A model generated the notes under the pieces. That model was not told the origin of the DNA, did no database searches, and saw only the letters and a program-made list of their open reading frames with translations. DNA of 64,000 nt from Wuchereria bancrofti (Eukaryota; Nematoda; Chromadorea; Rhabditida; Onchocercidae): positions 17,402,212-17,466,211 of the forward strand of contig SSBO01000012.1 in the NCBI GenBank assembly GCA_005281725.1. The letters run 5' to 3'. The position numbers and the translations under genes are program-made. Position 1 is the stretch's first letter. Each line of letters opens with the position of its first letter. Positions 38,463-49,033 of the stretch are shown in pieces.

Positions 38463-38951
38463 ATCTTTCTAAGCTTTGCACTCCCTCATTCAGTAGATGA
38501 TAGATACTTGGCCAATTCTACGGAATCCTCTTCCTCTTCTTTCAGGAGTAAAGTTTAATGTAAGTGTGCTTATTGATTCCCATTATACTGTTCAACGTAA
38601 CGTGTTATTGCTCATTCAAGTTGAAAAAATGGAGGACTTGAATATTATTCTTTGTAATTACAACATATTATCGATTATCATTTCCTGCTTTATCGAATCA
38701 TTATAATGATTTACTGGTCAAGCTATCAAGAGCACATGGCCATGCAGTTGTTGACTGAAACTGGAAATAGGTGACGCTTACTGTTGGCTTGCTTGAAGCT
38801 TTTGGGACAGAATTCCATTCTCGTTCCACAATCTTCAACTACTGCTCTTTCAAAGCATGTCAACATGGACGTCTCCTAATAAATGCACCCAAATGAATCA
38901 TTGGGAGAAGTCGTTAACCGCATGACATGATAATAACTCTGCGATATGCAG

Positions 38952-38952
38952 N
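38952..38952. other. Single N joining two overlapping contigs
   Basis: Left of the N the sequence matches up to about 41537. Right of it the sequence matches 23860-24978. Both sides are therefore duplicated elsewhere in the window, as expected for two overlapping contigs laid end to end. Confidence 0.88.
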
Positions 38953-40071
38953 TGCATGTTGGATAAGGAGTAGAAAAAGCAGACATTGTGGGGATGGAAA
39001 TGCAAGAAAAAAGAGGGAAGATTGATAGTAAAAATGGTAAAAGTAGGACGGTTGTACTGCAGATTTATCAGTTCCGAAGAGGAGAGGATTTAGTTAACTT
39101 ATATATGCTTACTGTCTCTAATTTAGTTCAAGCGTGCAGGTTTTCAGGATCTGCATGTTAATCCCATATGAAATTTTACTTTTGGGTGTAATTTGCGAGG
39201 TTATGTCAAATTTTATATTCACTTCTCCTGGTGTATTTGGACGTCATTTCATTTCAATATTTTTTTAAATAATTTCTTCGTGATTCTCCGCTGCACTTTA
39301 TTGTCGTGAAAACAATAACTTTCTTTTTCCTCATAGTTCTACTTCTTTTTTGGCTTGGAGGCTATCGAATGCGTACTTTCATGGCTACGATAGAACCAGC
39401 TGGTAAGTTTGTATATATCATATTCAGTTAAATATTTTGCTTAATTTAATTAATGTAGTAGAGATTTAGATGTTGTTATTGATTTTATTTAGAAAATAAA
39501 ATTTTCAGTTTGATTCACTAAGCAACGTGGCAATCATTAATGAATTAAATTGCAATAAATTTATGCTTGCAGGTACCACTCATACAATGTCACAAGACAG
39601 TCGATTACTGGTTTAACGAGGAAAGACTGAAAATAGACACTTCAAAATCGACGATTCTGCGAGTTGGTCTAAAACCAGTTCGTAATACAGTTTCGAGTAA
39701 CAGGCGCCTGAGTACTGAGTACATCTCGTTTAAGTTTGTTTAAAGTCTTATCATCAGATCATTGTTAAGGTAAACTTCATCATTGTTAAGGTAAAAGGAA
39801 TAATATTATGTACAGTTTAGCTCTGTTTATTTAACAGCTGACTTGATAGTTTTGGTTGTATGGAAATATACTTTCTACTCCAATTTGTATCTGTGAATGT
39901 TTTCATTCTTTGCTATTACGTTTTAATTAAATTAAATTAATCAATTTATCTTGTTTTCACTGGTATTCACGTATTGTTTCTGTGCTCAGTTTATGTTCAT
40001 GCTTAATTTTTGCAAAAGTAGTTTTTAAAATGTTTGTTGGAGACATAGTTTTTTGTTTATAGTTCTTTTCT
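38953..40071. repeat. Repeat of 23860-24978, including the 3' relic of the CLCC1 pseudogene
   Basis: At a constant offset of 15093 the two stretches show no difference I can see over about 1.1 kb, including the frame-breaking lesions in the CLCC1 exon 8 and 9 relics (here about 39148-39769). After 40071 this contig continues into sequence that the earlier contig lacked at its end (24978), so it is the natural continuation of the first version. Confidence 0.9.
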
Positions 40072-42160
40072 TTTCTGTTAATATTTTAAAATACTGAACG
40101 ATTATAGAACTGTGAAAAGATCCATATTCAGGTATTTAATTTTTTAATAGATTGCGAACTTTATAGCTTGTTGACTTAAACAAAATGAATTCGGTTTGCT
40201 ATCTGATTGACTTTCTGTAAATAAAAAACTGTTTGCGTATTTTATGAATTTATTATATTTAACAGTGGAATAAGATAATTCACATTTATTATATAGTTAT
40301 ATTTATAATAAACGTCTTGCGTGTTGCCCCAACATTTCTATCATAAGTTCAAAAAATATATATACAAAGGAGGAAAATAAAAAATGATGAAGACTTAACT
40401 AATAATGATAAGTCGGTTCCGCATCTTTTTCCATTCAAAATTGTTCATTACTCATAGTATTGTGTGGATGGTACTGTAGCATTCTCGTTGATTTTTATTT
40501 GCAGAACACTAAAAACATGCCTTTGGTCTATCATTGTCGGGAAAAATGTGAGTTTTTATATACGTCTTAAGCAGTTCCAGTTCATCGCATAGGGTCAAAT
40601 TTTTCCATCGCTGAGGCGAAATAACGGATCCTCAGTGATGATAATCGCAGTGTTTAGGCCCGACGAACTTATTTGAAACTTTAGACCATTTGATGAGAGC
40701 GTCATCGTGTCTGTCCCATCGATATCCTCGGAGGGAATTGATTGGCTCTATTGCTGTTGCTGTTGCTAATTCGAGCCTTCATCACATCACTAACACTGCT
40801 CGTTCACAACTTTGAATTTCCTTCCCTGCTCAGTTCATTTCATCTGCCAACGCCACCAACGGCTCTGTTACTGTTGCAATTTTCAACTTGTGTCTCTTAG
40901 TCCAGTGCTTATCTATTTCACTTATTACCTATTCTCAGTATTATTTTAACATCCCACGCACTCTCCATTATGTTGTTAATGGATTTCAGAGTTTCAACCA
41001 TTCTTTGCAAGAGCCTGAATGCCGTAAAGCAGTTGCTGCTTATAGGTAATCTTTCTAAGCTTTGCACTCCCTCATTCAGTAGATGATAGATACTTGGCCA
41101 ATTCTACGGAATCCTCTTCCTCTTCTTTCAGGAGTAAAGTTTAATGTAAGTGTGCTTATTGATTCCCATTATACTGTTCAACGTAACGTGTTATTGCTCA
41201 TTCAAGTTGAAAAAATGGAGGACTTGAATATTATTCTTTGTAATTACAACATATTATCGATTATCATTTCCTGCTTTATCGAATCATTATAATGATTTAC
41301 TGGTCAAGCTATCAAGAGCACATGGCCATGCAGTTGTTGACTGAAACTGGAAATAGGTGACGCTTACTGTTGGCTTGCTTGAAGCTTTTGGGACAGAATT
41401 CCATTCTCGTTCCACAATCTTCAACTACTGCTCTTTCAAAGCATGTCAACATGGACGTCTCCTAATAAATGCACCCAAATGAATCATTGGGAGAAGTCGT
41501 TAACCGCATGACATGATAATAACTCTGCGATATGCAGTAAACGATTTACAGAGCAGTTCTAGTCTGAATCTCTATCTTTCAAATGATCGATTGCTTAGGC
41601 AAATATATGCTTGATTAAAGGAATTATTAACAACTACTTCTTCAAGAGCGAAAGTCTTTAATTTAATGAGCAGTGTCAGTGCTATTTTCGTGCAATTGTT
41701 TGCTGTCTGCAATTGATATTTCACGTATGGATATGAAATGAACAAAATCTGCATATCAAAATTTGCAATTTGCAAAGTGGAAAAAGAATGCCTTCTGCAT
41801 TAGTCAGCATCCCATTACTTAGTTGTCAAGGTAATAATGCGAGGAGATTACCGCCCTTCACAAATTGATTCCTACATTTGCTGTCATGTACGGAATTCCA
41901 GGAAAAACTATTATTCTGCGTACCATTTTTTCCAGTGTTTTTTTGCATATTATTTGTTTATTAATTTTTTATGGTACGCTTCCGCTTCTCGCGTTTGTTT
42001 ACGCAAAACATCATATTTAGAAATTTGCGTAACAATTTCCTAGTTGTTTATAACCTATATTTAGCAGATCGAAAGCTGAGATTTTCTACAGTTGATCCGA
42101 ATTGAACCGGTTACACACTTTGCTGGAATTCTGTACATTCAACGAAGCTTATCCGACTCA
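40072..42160. other. Intergenic sequence upstream of the G-gamma gene
   Basis: To about 41537 this matches 37469-38951, diverged at first and then without visible difference from about 40720. It repeats the open frame described at 38232-38462. The remainder, 41538-42160, is unique and must hold the promoter of the G-gamma gene. I see no other gene. Confidence 0.4.
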
Positions 42161-42497
42161 ATGGATCAGGTTCGAATACAGACCGAACAGCTTCGTATCG
42201 AAGCACAAGTTTCACGGAAGAAAGTGTCAGAGGTCTCAAAAGAGTGAGCCTTTGTTTAATTGATAAATTTCTCCTCATTCCAGCTTAAATTTACCAAGTT
42301 AATGATAAATTGAGTGATATTGCGTTGTGTTATTTGGCGTTAATGAGACATTTGGCATTGATTCCAAGTTTATATTTTTTATCTTTTACAGTTTAATAGA
42401 ATACTGCGAACGGGAGAAGCAGCATGATATGCTCGTCAGTGGACCTATCGATAATCACAATCCATTTCAGGAGAAGAAATCTTGTGCTGTACTTTAG
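42161..42497 (+). CDS. Heterotrimeric G-protein gamma subunit, 2 exons, 62 aa
   Basis: G-gamma forms an obligate dimer with G-beta at the plasma membrane and signals to channels and enzymes. Exon 1 is 42161-42243 (MDQVRIQTEQLRIEAQ, RKKVSE), the intron is 42244-42391 (GTGAGC...TTTACAG), and exon 2 is 42392-42497 (DLIEYCERE, HNPFQEKK, then SCAVL and stop). The phase-2 junction recreates the SKDLIEYC motif. The helix, the NPF element and the C-terminal CaaX box with leucine at the last place (CAVL, predicted geranylgeranylation) are all family hallmarks, and 62 aa is a normal length. Nematodes carry two such genes (GPC-1, GPC-2); I cannot say which this is. Confidence 0.92.
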
Positions 42498-45250
42498 GTA
42501 CGCTGCTTGATGTTATTCTTCCTGCACACACTTTTATTGCATTATGCAGTTATTTTGGAATTTTTGCATTTTAAAAATTAAATTCTTTAGATTCGGTTTT
42601 AATGATACTTTTGTTTGCTTTTTTAGGGATTGAAATTGTTGCTTAACATTTGTTTTCAGGGTTTTAAGCATTGTGATAATTTGTGGTGAGCTGTAATAGT
42701 ATTCCTTATAAGAGTATTAATTTGTGATTTAGATAAATTTAGTCAAGCTTTTATAACAAGGTAAAAATCCATGGATAGAGGGTGAGAAAGTTCTTGAGAA
42801 AGAACTCGGTGATTTTATTTTGAAAATTAACCTTTTCTCTAAGAAGCCATTAACCCACATCACGTGATATAAAGTGACTTTATTATTTTCACATAAAAAT
42901 ATCTGTCAAAAACTTATTTAGTTCACTTTAAATTAAAAAATCTCAAGAATCGACACTTGTTCCTATTTTTGTAAGCATGAGTAGTGTTAACAGCAATATT
43001 TTTTACTGTTACAAAATTAAATCACGGAAAGAAGATGTGAAAAAAAAGAAAAAAAAGAAGCTGTGACTGTCATTTGATAGTAGAGGATTTCCTGAAACGG
43101 CCTTGTTTCACATTAATAAAATTTGGCAGTTCTCTGGTTACTTATGAAAACTTTCCTAAAATCTTCCATGAACAGAATTATCTCATCAAGATTATAAAAT
43201 GAAATTTAAACATAAAGCTTCTGAAATAAAATTAAACACCAGACTCGTGCAATGAAATTTAAATATCGAGTTCGTTAAATGAAATTCGATTATTTTATGG
43301 AAGAGGTCATCACACTAAGATAATAGTGCAAATTGGATTTAATAGAAAAATAGGAATAGTCCAAATCAAGATATCCGCAAAAGGTCATTATTGGTTTAGT
43401 TCTTGGAATATAGAAGTTTAATATAAAAACAGATTGATGGACACTTCTATCATCTTCCACAATGAAATGTAAATAATGTTGAACATCATTTCCAGCTTTA
43501 TCTTTCACATATGACTAGTGGAAAAGAAAATGAAAGGAACCAATCGATCCATTCAAAATCCAAAAATGGAACCATCATTAAAAGCAAAAATAATACATAA
43601 AATTTTTAGAGATGTTATGAAAAGTTAATAGGAAGTACTATCGTAGAGAAATAGCTAACAACGGATCTACTGATAGTTGATGTAGAGAAACTTGTTCATA
43701 AATCAAAAAACCGAATTTCTGTTTGTTCAATCTTCTATCAACAACAGTGGCAGGTATATCACGGATATATGAATCATTTTTGAAAGTTTTTAATTTAGAT
43801 TTCGAGTAACAGAACGAATTGAAAAAAACAGCCGTAAAGTTGAGAGACTTGGCTTAGCAAAAGCACAAACATTCTGTGCGAATAGAACATGTGGGACTTC
43901 TTCTAATCAATGCTCATCGAATGAAGGTTTTACTTTAATTTGATGCCAGATATAATGCGTCTGGCAATTATGATGCTAAGATACCAATTGTCAATCTCAA
44001 GCATTCGTAATTTTTCTTAGCGATGTTTTCTTCCTGAAAGATTTAAGGAAGCAGGAGAATGAGAATATAAAACACTTTTTAACTCTTGAAGATCGAGGCT
44101 GTATATCTGGTCAACATAATTATTTGATCACGATGATGGCCAACTTGAACCTGGATAATTTAGTAAAAGTCATTTGAAAGCATATTTTAAGCATTTTTTG
44201 ATCTTTCGAAGATAACATGGTGCAAGAAGAAATAATAACTATTTAAAAATTCGATTTTCAATATTACTTCAATCTCATCTTGATTAGTCGTGACAATACA
44301 TACTATTTGGCAAACTGTCATTTTAGAACACAGAAAATTTAATTTAGAATCTTATTTCCTTAATATTAAACCACAAATCGCAACGGCATTTTGTGCACAA
44401 ACACTATAGGCGGTACACCTGAGTGTACCTCTGAGTCATTATATTCACCGCAATATTCGGCCGTATAATTTTTCTTTCGGTTTTGCTCCTAATACTAATA
44501 TAGTCTATATGATGCGAATATTTTCCGCCACGTAAACTTGCTATAGAAAATGACGCAATTTTGATTTGTCAGTTTTTTATTCGAATTCTTCAAAGAATGA
44601 TGCATGACATCATGTGATCCATAAAATTATGGTCAATCGGAAGCAGTAAAAAAGTTATTTTAATATTCATATTAGATAGATGGATGTTAATTGCAAACAT
44701 GGCTTTTTAATACTGACTGCTTGAACTGATGATGTGATATTACTAAAATTGTATATTGTTTATTACAAAAAATTACTTCTTGTAAAACACCTTGAAAATT
44801 GATGAAATGGCACGCAACAAATTGTAAATTCAGTCCCGATCCTATCATCTCGGTTCTGATACTGTTCGTGTTGATGATACCGAATTCTGGTTCTATCTGT
44901 TACTCTTACCTGATATACAAAGGATAATAAAAGATACTTTCGGATAGACAATCTTTATTCTGCGATGGATATAACGAAATTTATAACCCGCTGAGAAATT
45001 TTTCAGATTTTCCAGTGATAGTGAATAAAATAATGAATCAACAGCATTTGTTCTGATTAATAACATAGAAAATATGTGAACTAATAATTCCATTTTGTCA
45101 GTATTCACTACCTTTTACGTTTACTTTTCCATATTTCATATACAAAAAAAAATTTTCATGCATTTTTATGTGACTGTATTTTCGCACGTGAATTTTTAGT
45201 AAAAATTATTCTCTGCTAATCGTTTCCACTGCTTATCATTAATTAAATCA
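42498..45250. other. Long stretch without a supported gene
   Basis: AT-rich. One splice-bounded open segment at about 43799-43926 (RVTERIEKNSRKVERLG, then several cysteines) looks protein-like but is isolated. The open frames on the minus strand at 43290-43508 and 44763-45108 have no family match and look random. Confidence 0.3.
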
Positions 45251-45251
45251 A

Positions 45252-46674
45252 TTGCTTTTGTTATCAAGGAAATATCATTTTCTTCTTAAAAATACATGCA
45301 AAATGTTTCTCCTTTTTTTGAAAAAAAAAAATAATTTTTCCTATCACTTTCAGAAAATCAAGAATGCGATCAGGTTTGATTCTATGGATTATACGTTTTT
45401 TGCAGTATTATTTAGTTGTGCGGTTGATATTTCATATGACTTTTATAAACCATTTGCGCGAGGAATAATTATACTTTCTTTCAACTTCTCTAATATTCTT
45501 TCAGTAAATATGCAATGAATAACAATAACAATCTCAACTGATTCGTTTTTCCTTCGCTATTTCTAAAAACCGTTTATTTGAAGAAGGTGAGGAATAACTT
45601 TATTAACTTAGTGAAAAATAATTAAATTTAAGTTTTTAAACCACCTTGATCATTTTCACATTCGGTCTTTTAATTTTTCTTTCCTAGGAAAGCTAAAGAA
45701 ATTAGAAACAGGAAATGAAATTCCATTTCAGCAAGTGAGGAGTGTTTCTGTACTCACTGATAAAGGATATTAGAAAAAAGTTTAAGGTCCTGGAATCTGA
45801 CTAAAATTTCCATACTTTGGTCTCTGGAATAAATGCTTCACTTTTTTCTCCTTCTTAGCAAGGCTAAGGTTAATTTGCTATTAATTTTTTGCAGATTCAT
45901 TTCTTCACTGTTTATATCAGCAAACTGTCAGAAGTAAGTGATTAAAATTTCTCATATGCTTAAATTAATTAAAATATGTGAAATATGCTTCATTTCTTTT
46001 CCACAAATTTCTATAAGATATTGGTCGGTACATTACAGTATCATCGTTTTAAAAGATTAGCAGCATAATCCGATATCAGAGAAACTGTTCGGTGCTGCTT
46101 ATTTTAGAGTGAAGGTTGTATTCGTTTTCCTCAGGATCAGAAATGCTCATTCAGCTCATTAAAAGAATGCAAAATTTCATGAACTTGAGTGGCTTTTTTG
46201 ATTTTCAGGAGGGTTCATTCATTGTACGGTGTTGATTTATTACGCTTATTGAAGGAACTCACTCAGATGGTGGCCATACCCAATTCTAATTGCCTTTTCC
46301 ATCATATTTCAAATAGTTTTACAAATAATTTCAGAAATAGAGTTTGTTTCGAATTCTTGATGAATGACTTTTACCAATGCTTTCAATACATATCTATTTG
46401 TTTTTACAGACCTGATATAGAACTCTTACTAATATGGAAGACTTGGACCGACACAGCTGAACCAGTTCATGCTTCTAAAAGAAAACTTTCACTTCGACAA
46501 GTGTTAGGTGATGTTTTAAATTTGAATATGATGATTCTTTTTAGATCATTTATTAATAAATTACAAGATCAAGGTGCAATATTATGTCTATTTGCATTTA
46601 TGAGACTTGTTTCATTGGGGGAGACCTTCAAAACTCTGACCAACTTGGACTGGTCATTGGATGTAATTTTGTAA
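45252..46674 (+). other. Coding-like segments of an unrecognised gene
   Basis: Splice-bounded open pieces follow each other on the plus strand: about 45354-45397 (KIKNAIRFDSMDYT), 45411-45505 (SCAVDISYDFYKPFARG), 45895-45933 (IHFFTVYISKLSE), 46136-46185 (EMLIQLIKRMQNFMN), and a 161-codon open frame 46189-46674 with HSLYGVDLLRLLKELTQ, IELLLIWKTWTDTAEP and RKLSLRQVLGD. Typical TTTCAG acceptors occur before several of them. The composition (L/I/K-rich helices) suggests a helical cytosolic protein. I recognise no domain and cannot set the true exon set or ends. Confidence 0.35.
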
Positions 46675-47524
46675 CTTCCTTTTACTTTTATTAAATTCGA
46701 AATTGGAAATTTAACACTTAAAGGCCCAGAATGCTTAAAGTCGCCATTATATATATTTTCTTGAATCTTTAACTAATTTAAAGCTATCAAAATTTGGTGC
46801 ATTCAGAAAAAGAATAGTGGAATAGAGAGAAGTAGCAGGACTATTTATATTAAAACATTTTAATATAAGTTCACCTACTGTCAGCTGTGGTAACACAAAC
46901 TGCCATGCATTTCTCTGAATCGTCGATTGAAAATAATTCCCATTTTTCTTCAACAAATAAATCTTTTCAAAACAAATACATTTTAAGCTAAAGAGAGGAA
47001 AACTTTTCCGTATTCTCACATTGCTCTTTTATCCATTTTTCAACATTTCACAAAGAAAATGAACCAACCATTCTTAACACAAACAAAATATTTCTCCTTG
47101 TTTGTATATTTCTTGTATGCTTCTGTACTAAGTAAGATTTTCTGCAATTATAGATATCTCTGTTTGCAGAGTAAGATACCTCATTTCAAGCTATAATTTC
47201 AAGCTCTGTTTGCAGTACAAAGTATGATTTTTAAAATATTGCTTCCTAAAAAAATTCTGCTTGAAAAAAGATTAGTAAAACGTTCATTTCAAACTATGAT
47301 TTAGAAAGTAACATGCGTTTTTAAATTGTGTTTAACACATGTCGCGATCATTAACAAGTCCTAATTATGCTATTTAAAAAATTAAAACTGATCATGACAG
47401 AGACCTTCGTTAATTCTATAGCAATACATAACACACTTCAACCTGTTTGGACCTGAAGTCAACTCAGTGATATAAATATCAGTTCTGTTTTCTCAACTTT
47501 GGCTACAATTTTTTTTTTTTAAAT

Positions 47525-49023
47525 TCAAACGTATATGATAAAGAGAACCATGTCATAACAATGATTTCCACAGTTAGAGCGTGAATCAAAATTAATTGGT
47601 CTACCATTTATTAACCATTTTCTTCCATTTGTTCGTTCCACTCCAATCCAATAACTTTTTAACGCCGTGCCCCGTTGAATATCTAAAGAATGTGACCGTT
47701 TATTAATAATGACATTATCATTTAATAATGACTTTTTTATAAGTGCAACGTACGGTGCATTAATACTAGCAATATATTTTAACAGTTTACTCTCAAGTGG
47801 GAAAGTCATAGAATAGATTAATACTCTCGCTGAGTTGAGAGGTTTGAAGCACGGCTGATATCTGATATCTGAGACGACATTATCTGACAATGCCCATTAC
47901 AGATATCACATTCCTTGGTTTAGACAAACAGTTTATATTAATTTTTATTGTGAAGATTATCATTGTGTAATATATTTTTTTATCAGTGTTACAAACAAAT
48001 ATTGGTATTTCCTAATTTCCATTGAATGATGGCTCTCAAAAAGAAGGAGGTGTCGCGAATTTCAATTCCGCGAAAAACCGAAAGGATATGAAGCTGTTTC
48101 AATTGTTAAACGATAGTATTTCGTAGTTTCATCTTTGGTCAGATTGTTAAAATAATTGTAATTCTTCCTAAATTGCTTCCTATCTGAGCAGTTATAATGC
48201 AATTCTTGAGAACTTTGATCTTTATGTACCTTTATTAAAATAATTACAGCTAAACCACTCCTACTTTTTTCATTATATAAACTGTACTCTGTGTTACAGA
48301 GGGCAGTTGTTGATATTACTACGCTCGACTATTCTCATTCCTTATTGTTATCATTGCCATTGACAAATAAAGATTTAACTCATACGTTGATCTACAACGT
48401 AACACACACAAACACACCTTATTCCCTACCAACTTGGTGTAACAAACACTCCAAATTATCACGAATCTTCAATCCTCTACAAACAACGTAAGGAAATTCT
48501 CTGCTTATTCCAATTATTGACTAACTACTTCAACAAAACTCCACGACAGGAGGGAGAAATAACCCATTAAAATTCAAATAAGTAAAAAAAGAATCCCAGC
48601 TCCATGATTCATATAATTAACCTTATTCCTTCCTATCGGCAAAGGCTTTACAAAATACTTTACTGTAAATCTAAGAAAAAAAATTTTAACATGATATTTA
48701 GTCATTAAAGTTATGTAAATGGCGATATTTGGTAAAGATAAATCAAAGTGAATTTCTCTGCTCAAAACTAAAGATCTAAAAATCACAAATTAAAGCAAAA
48801 AATGTGGGCAATTTGATATGCAATTATTTAGAAATGTGATGATAGTAATTTTATGAACATTTGTTGATCGTTACAAAAGTTATAGACATACCGTAGCTTT
48901 TGACAATATTGTTTCGCTGATAGTATGAATTATTCACAAGAAAAGCTGCCATTGGTAGTGGCGTCCATAATTTGCCACTTCTGCACATTGTTGATAATTC
49001 GCTTGCATTAACACTGCGTAAGG
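47525..49023 (-). CDS. Possible C-type-lectin-like protein, two exons seen (partial)
   Basis: On the minus strand an exon at about 49012-48892 reads VNASELSTMCRSGKLWTP and KSYG, with a good donor GTATGT. The last exon, about 47868-47525, holds PCFKPLNSARVLIYSM, then KSYWIGVERTNGRKW, NGRPINFD and CGNHCYD, ending in a stop. The C...A..L..S, then YWIG, then W..NG.P pattern with closing cysteines resembles a C-type lectin domain (carbohydrate or protein binding, usually secreted in nematodes). The calcium-binding EPN/WND motifs are not seen, so binding may be lost. No signal-peptide exon was found, so the gene is incomplete. The intron between the exons contains a solo LTR. Confidence 0.4.
48051..48548 (+). 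mobile_element. Solo LTR (family B) with perfect 5-bp target duplication, 498 bp
   Basis: It begins TGTCGCGAATTTC and ends CTCCACGACA, so the ends are TGTCG...CGACA. It is flanked by identical GGAGG at 48046-48050 and 48549-48553. A TATA-like TTATATAAACT lies at about 48276 and an AATAAA at about 48367, as expected of an LTR. The first 25 or so bases share the TCGCG...CGCGA inverted repeat with family A, but the interior differs, so it is a related family. The intact target duplication suggests a fairly recent insertion. Confidence 0.88.
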
Positions 49024-49033
49024 CTAGAAGCAA

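Larger units (their letters stand above)
24980..38951. repeat. Second, diverged version of the 12.9-24.98 kb region (haplotig or segmental duplicate)
   Basis: Collinear with 12872-24978 and, at its right end, with about 40072-41537. Matches: 24980-25553 with 12872-13450; 25555-25874 with 14843-15152; 26472-27478 with 15148-16190; 27737-30277 with 16450-19339; 30278-33226 with 19340-22288 (no difference seen, offset 10938); 33227-37468 with 22289-24978 plus extra segments; 37469-38951 with 40072-41537. Differences are scattered substitutions, small indels, a 1.39-kb deletion, an LTR insertion and exon-sized gaps. That pattern suits two long-separated haplotypes or an old duplicate. Confidence 0.85.

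Noticed and set aside
12872..41537. A true tandem gene duplication as the default reading
   Set aside because: Copies begin and end exactly at single N bases, and the third piece repeats the end of the first. Overlapping contigs explain this with fewer assumptions; duplication is kept only as the alternative.
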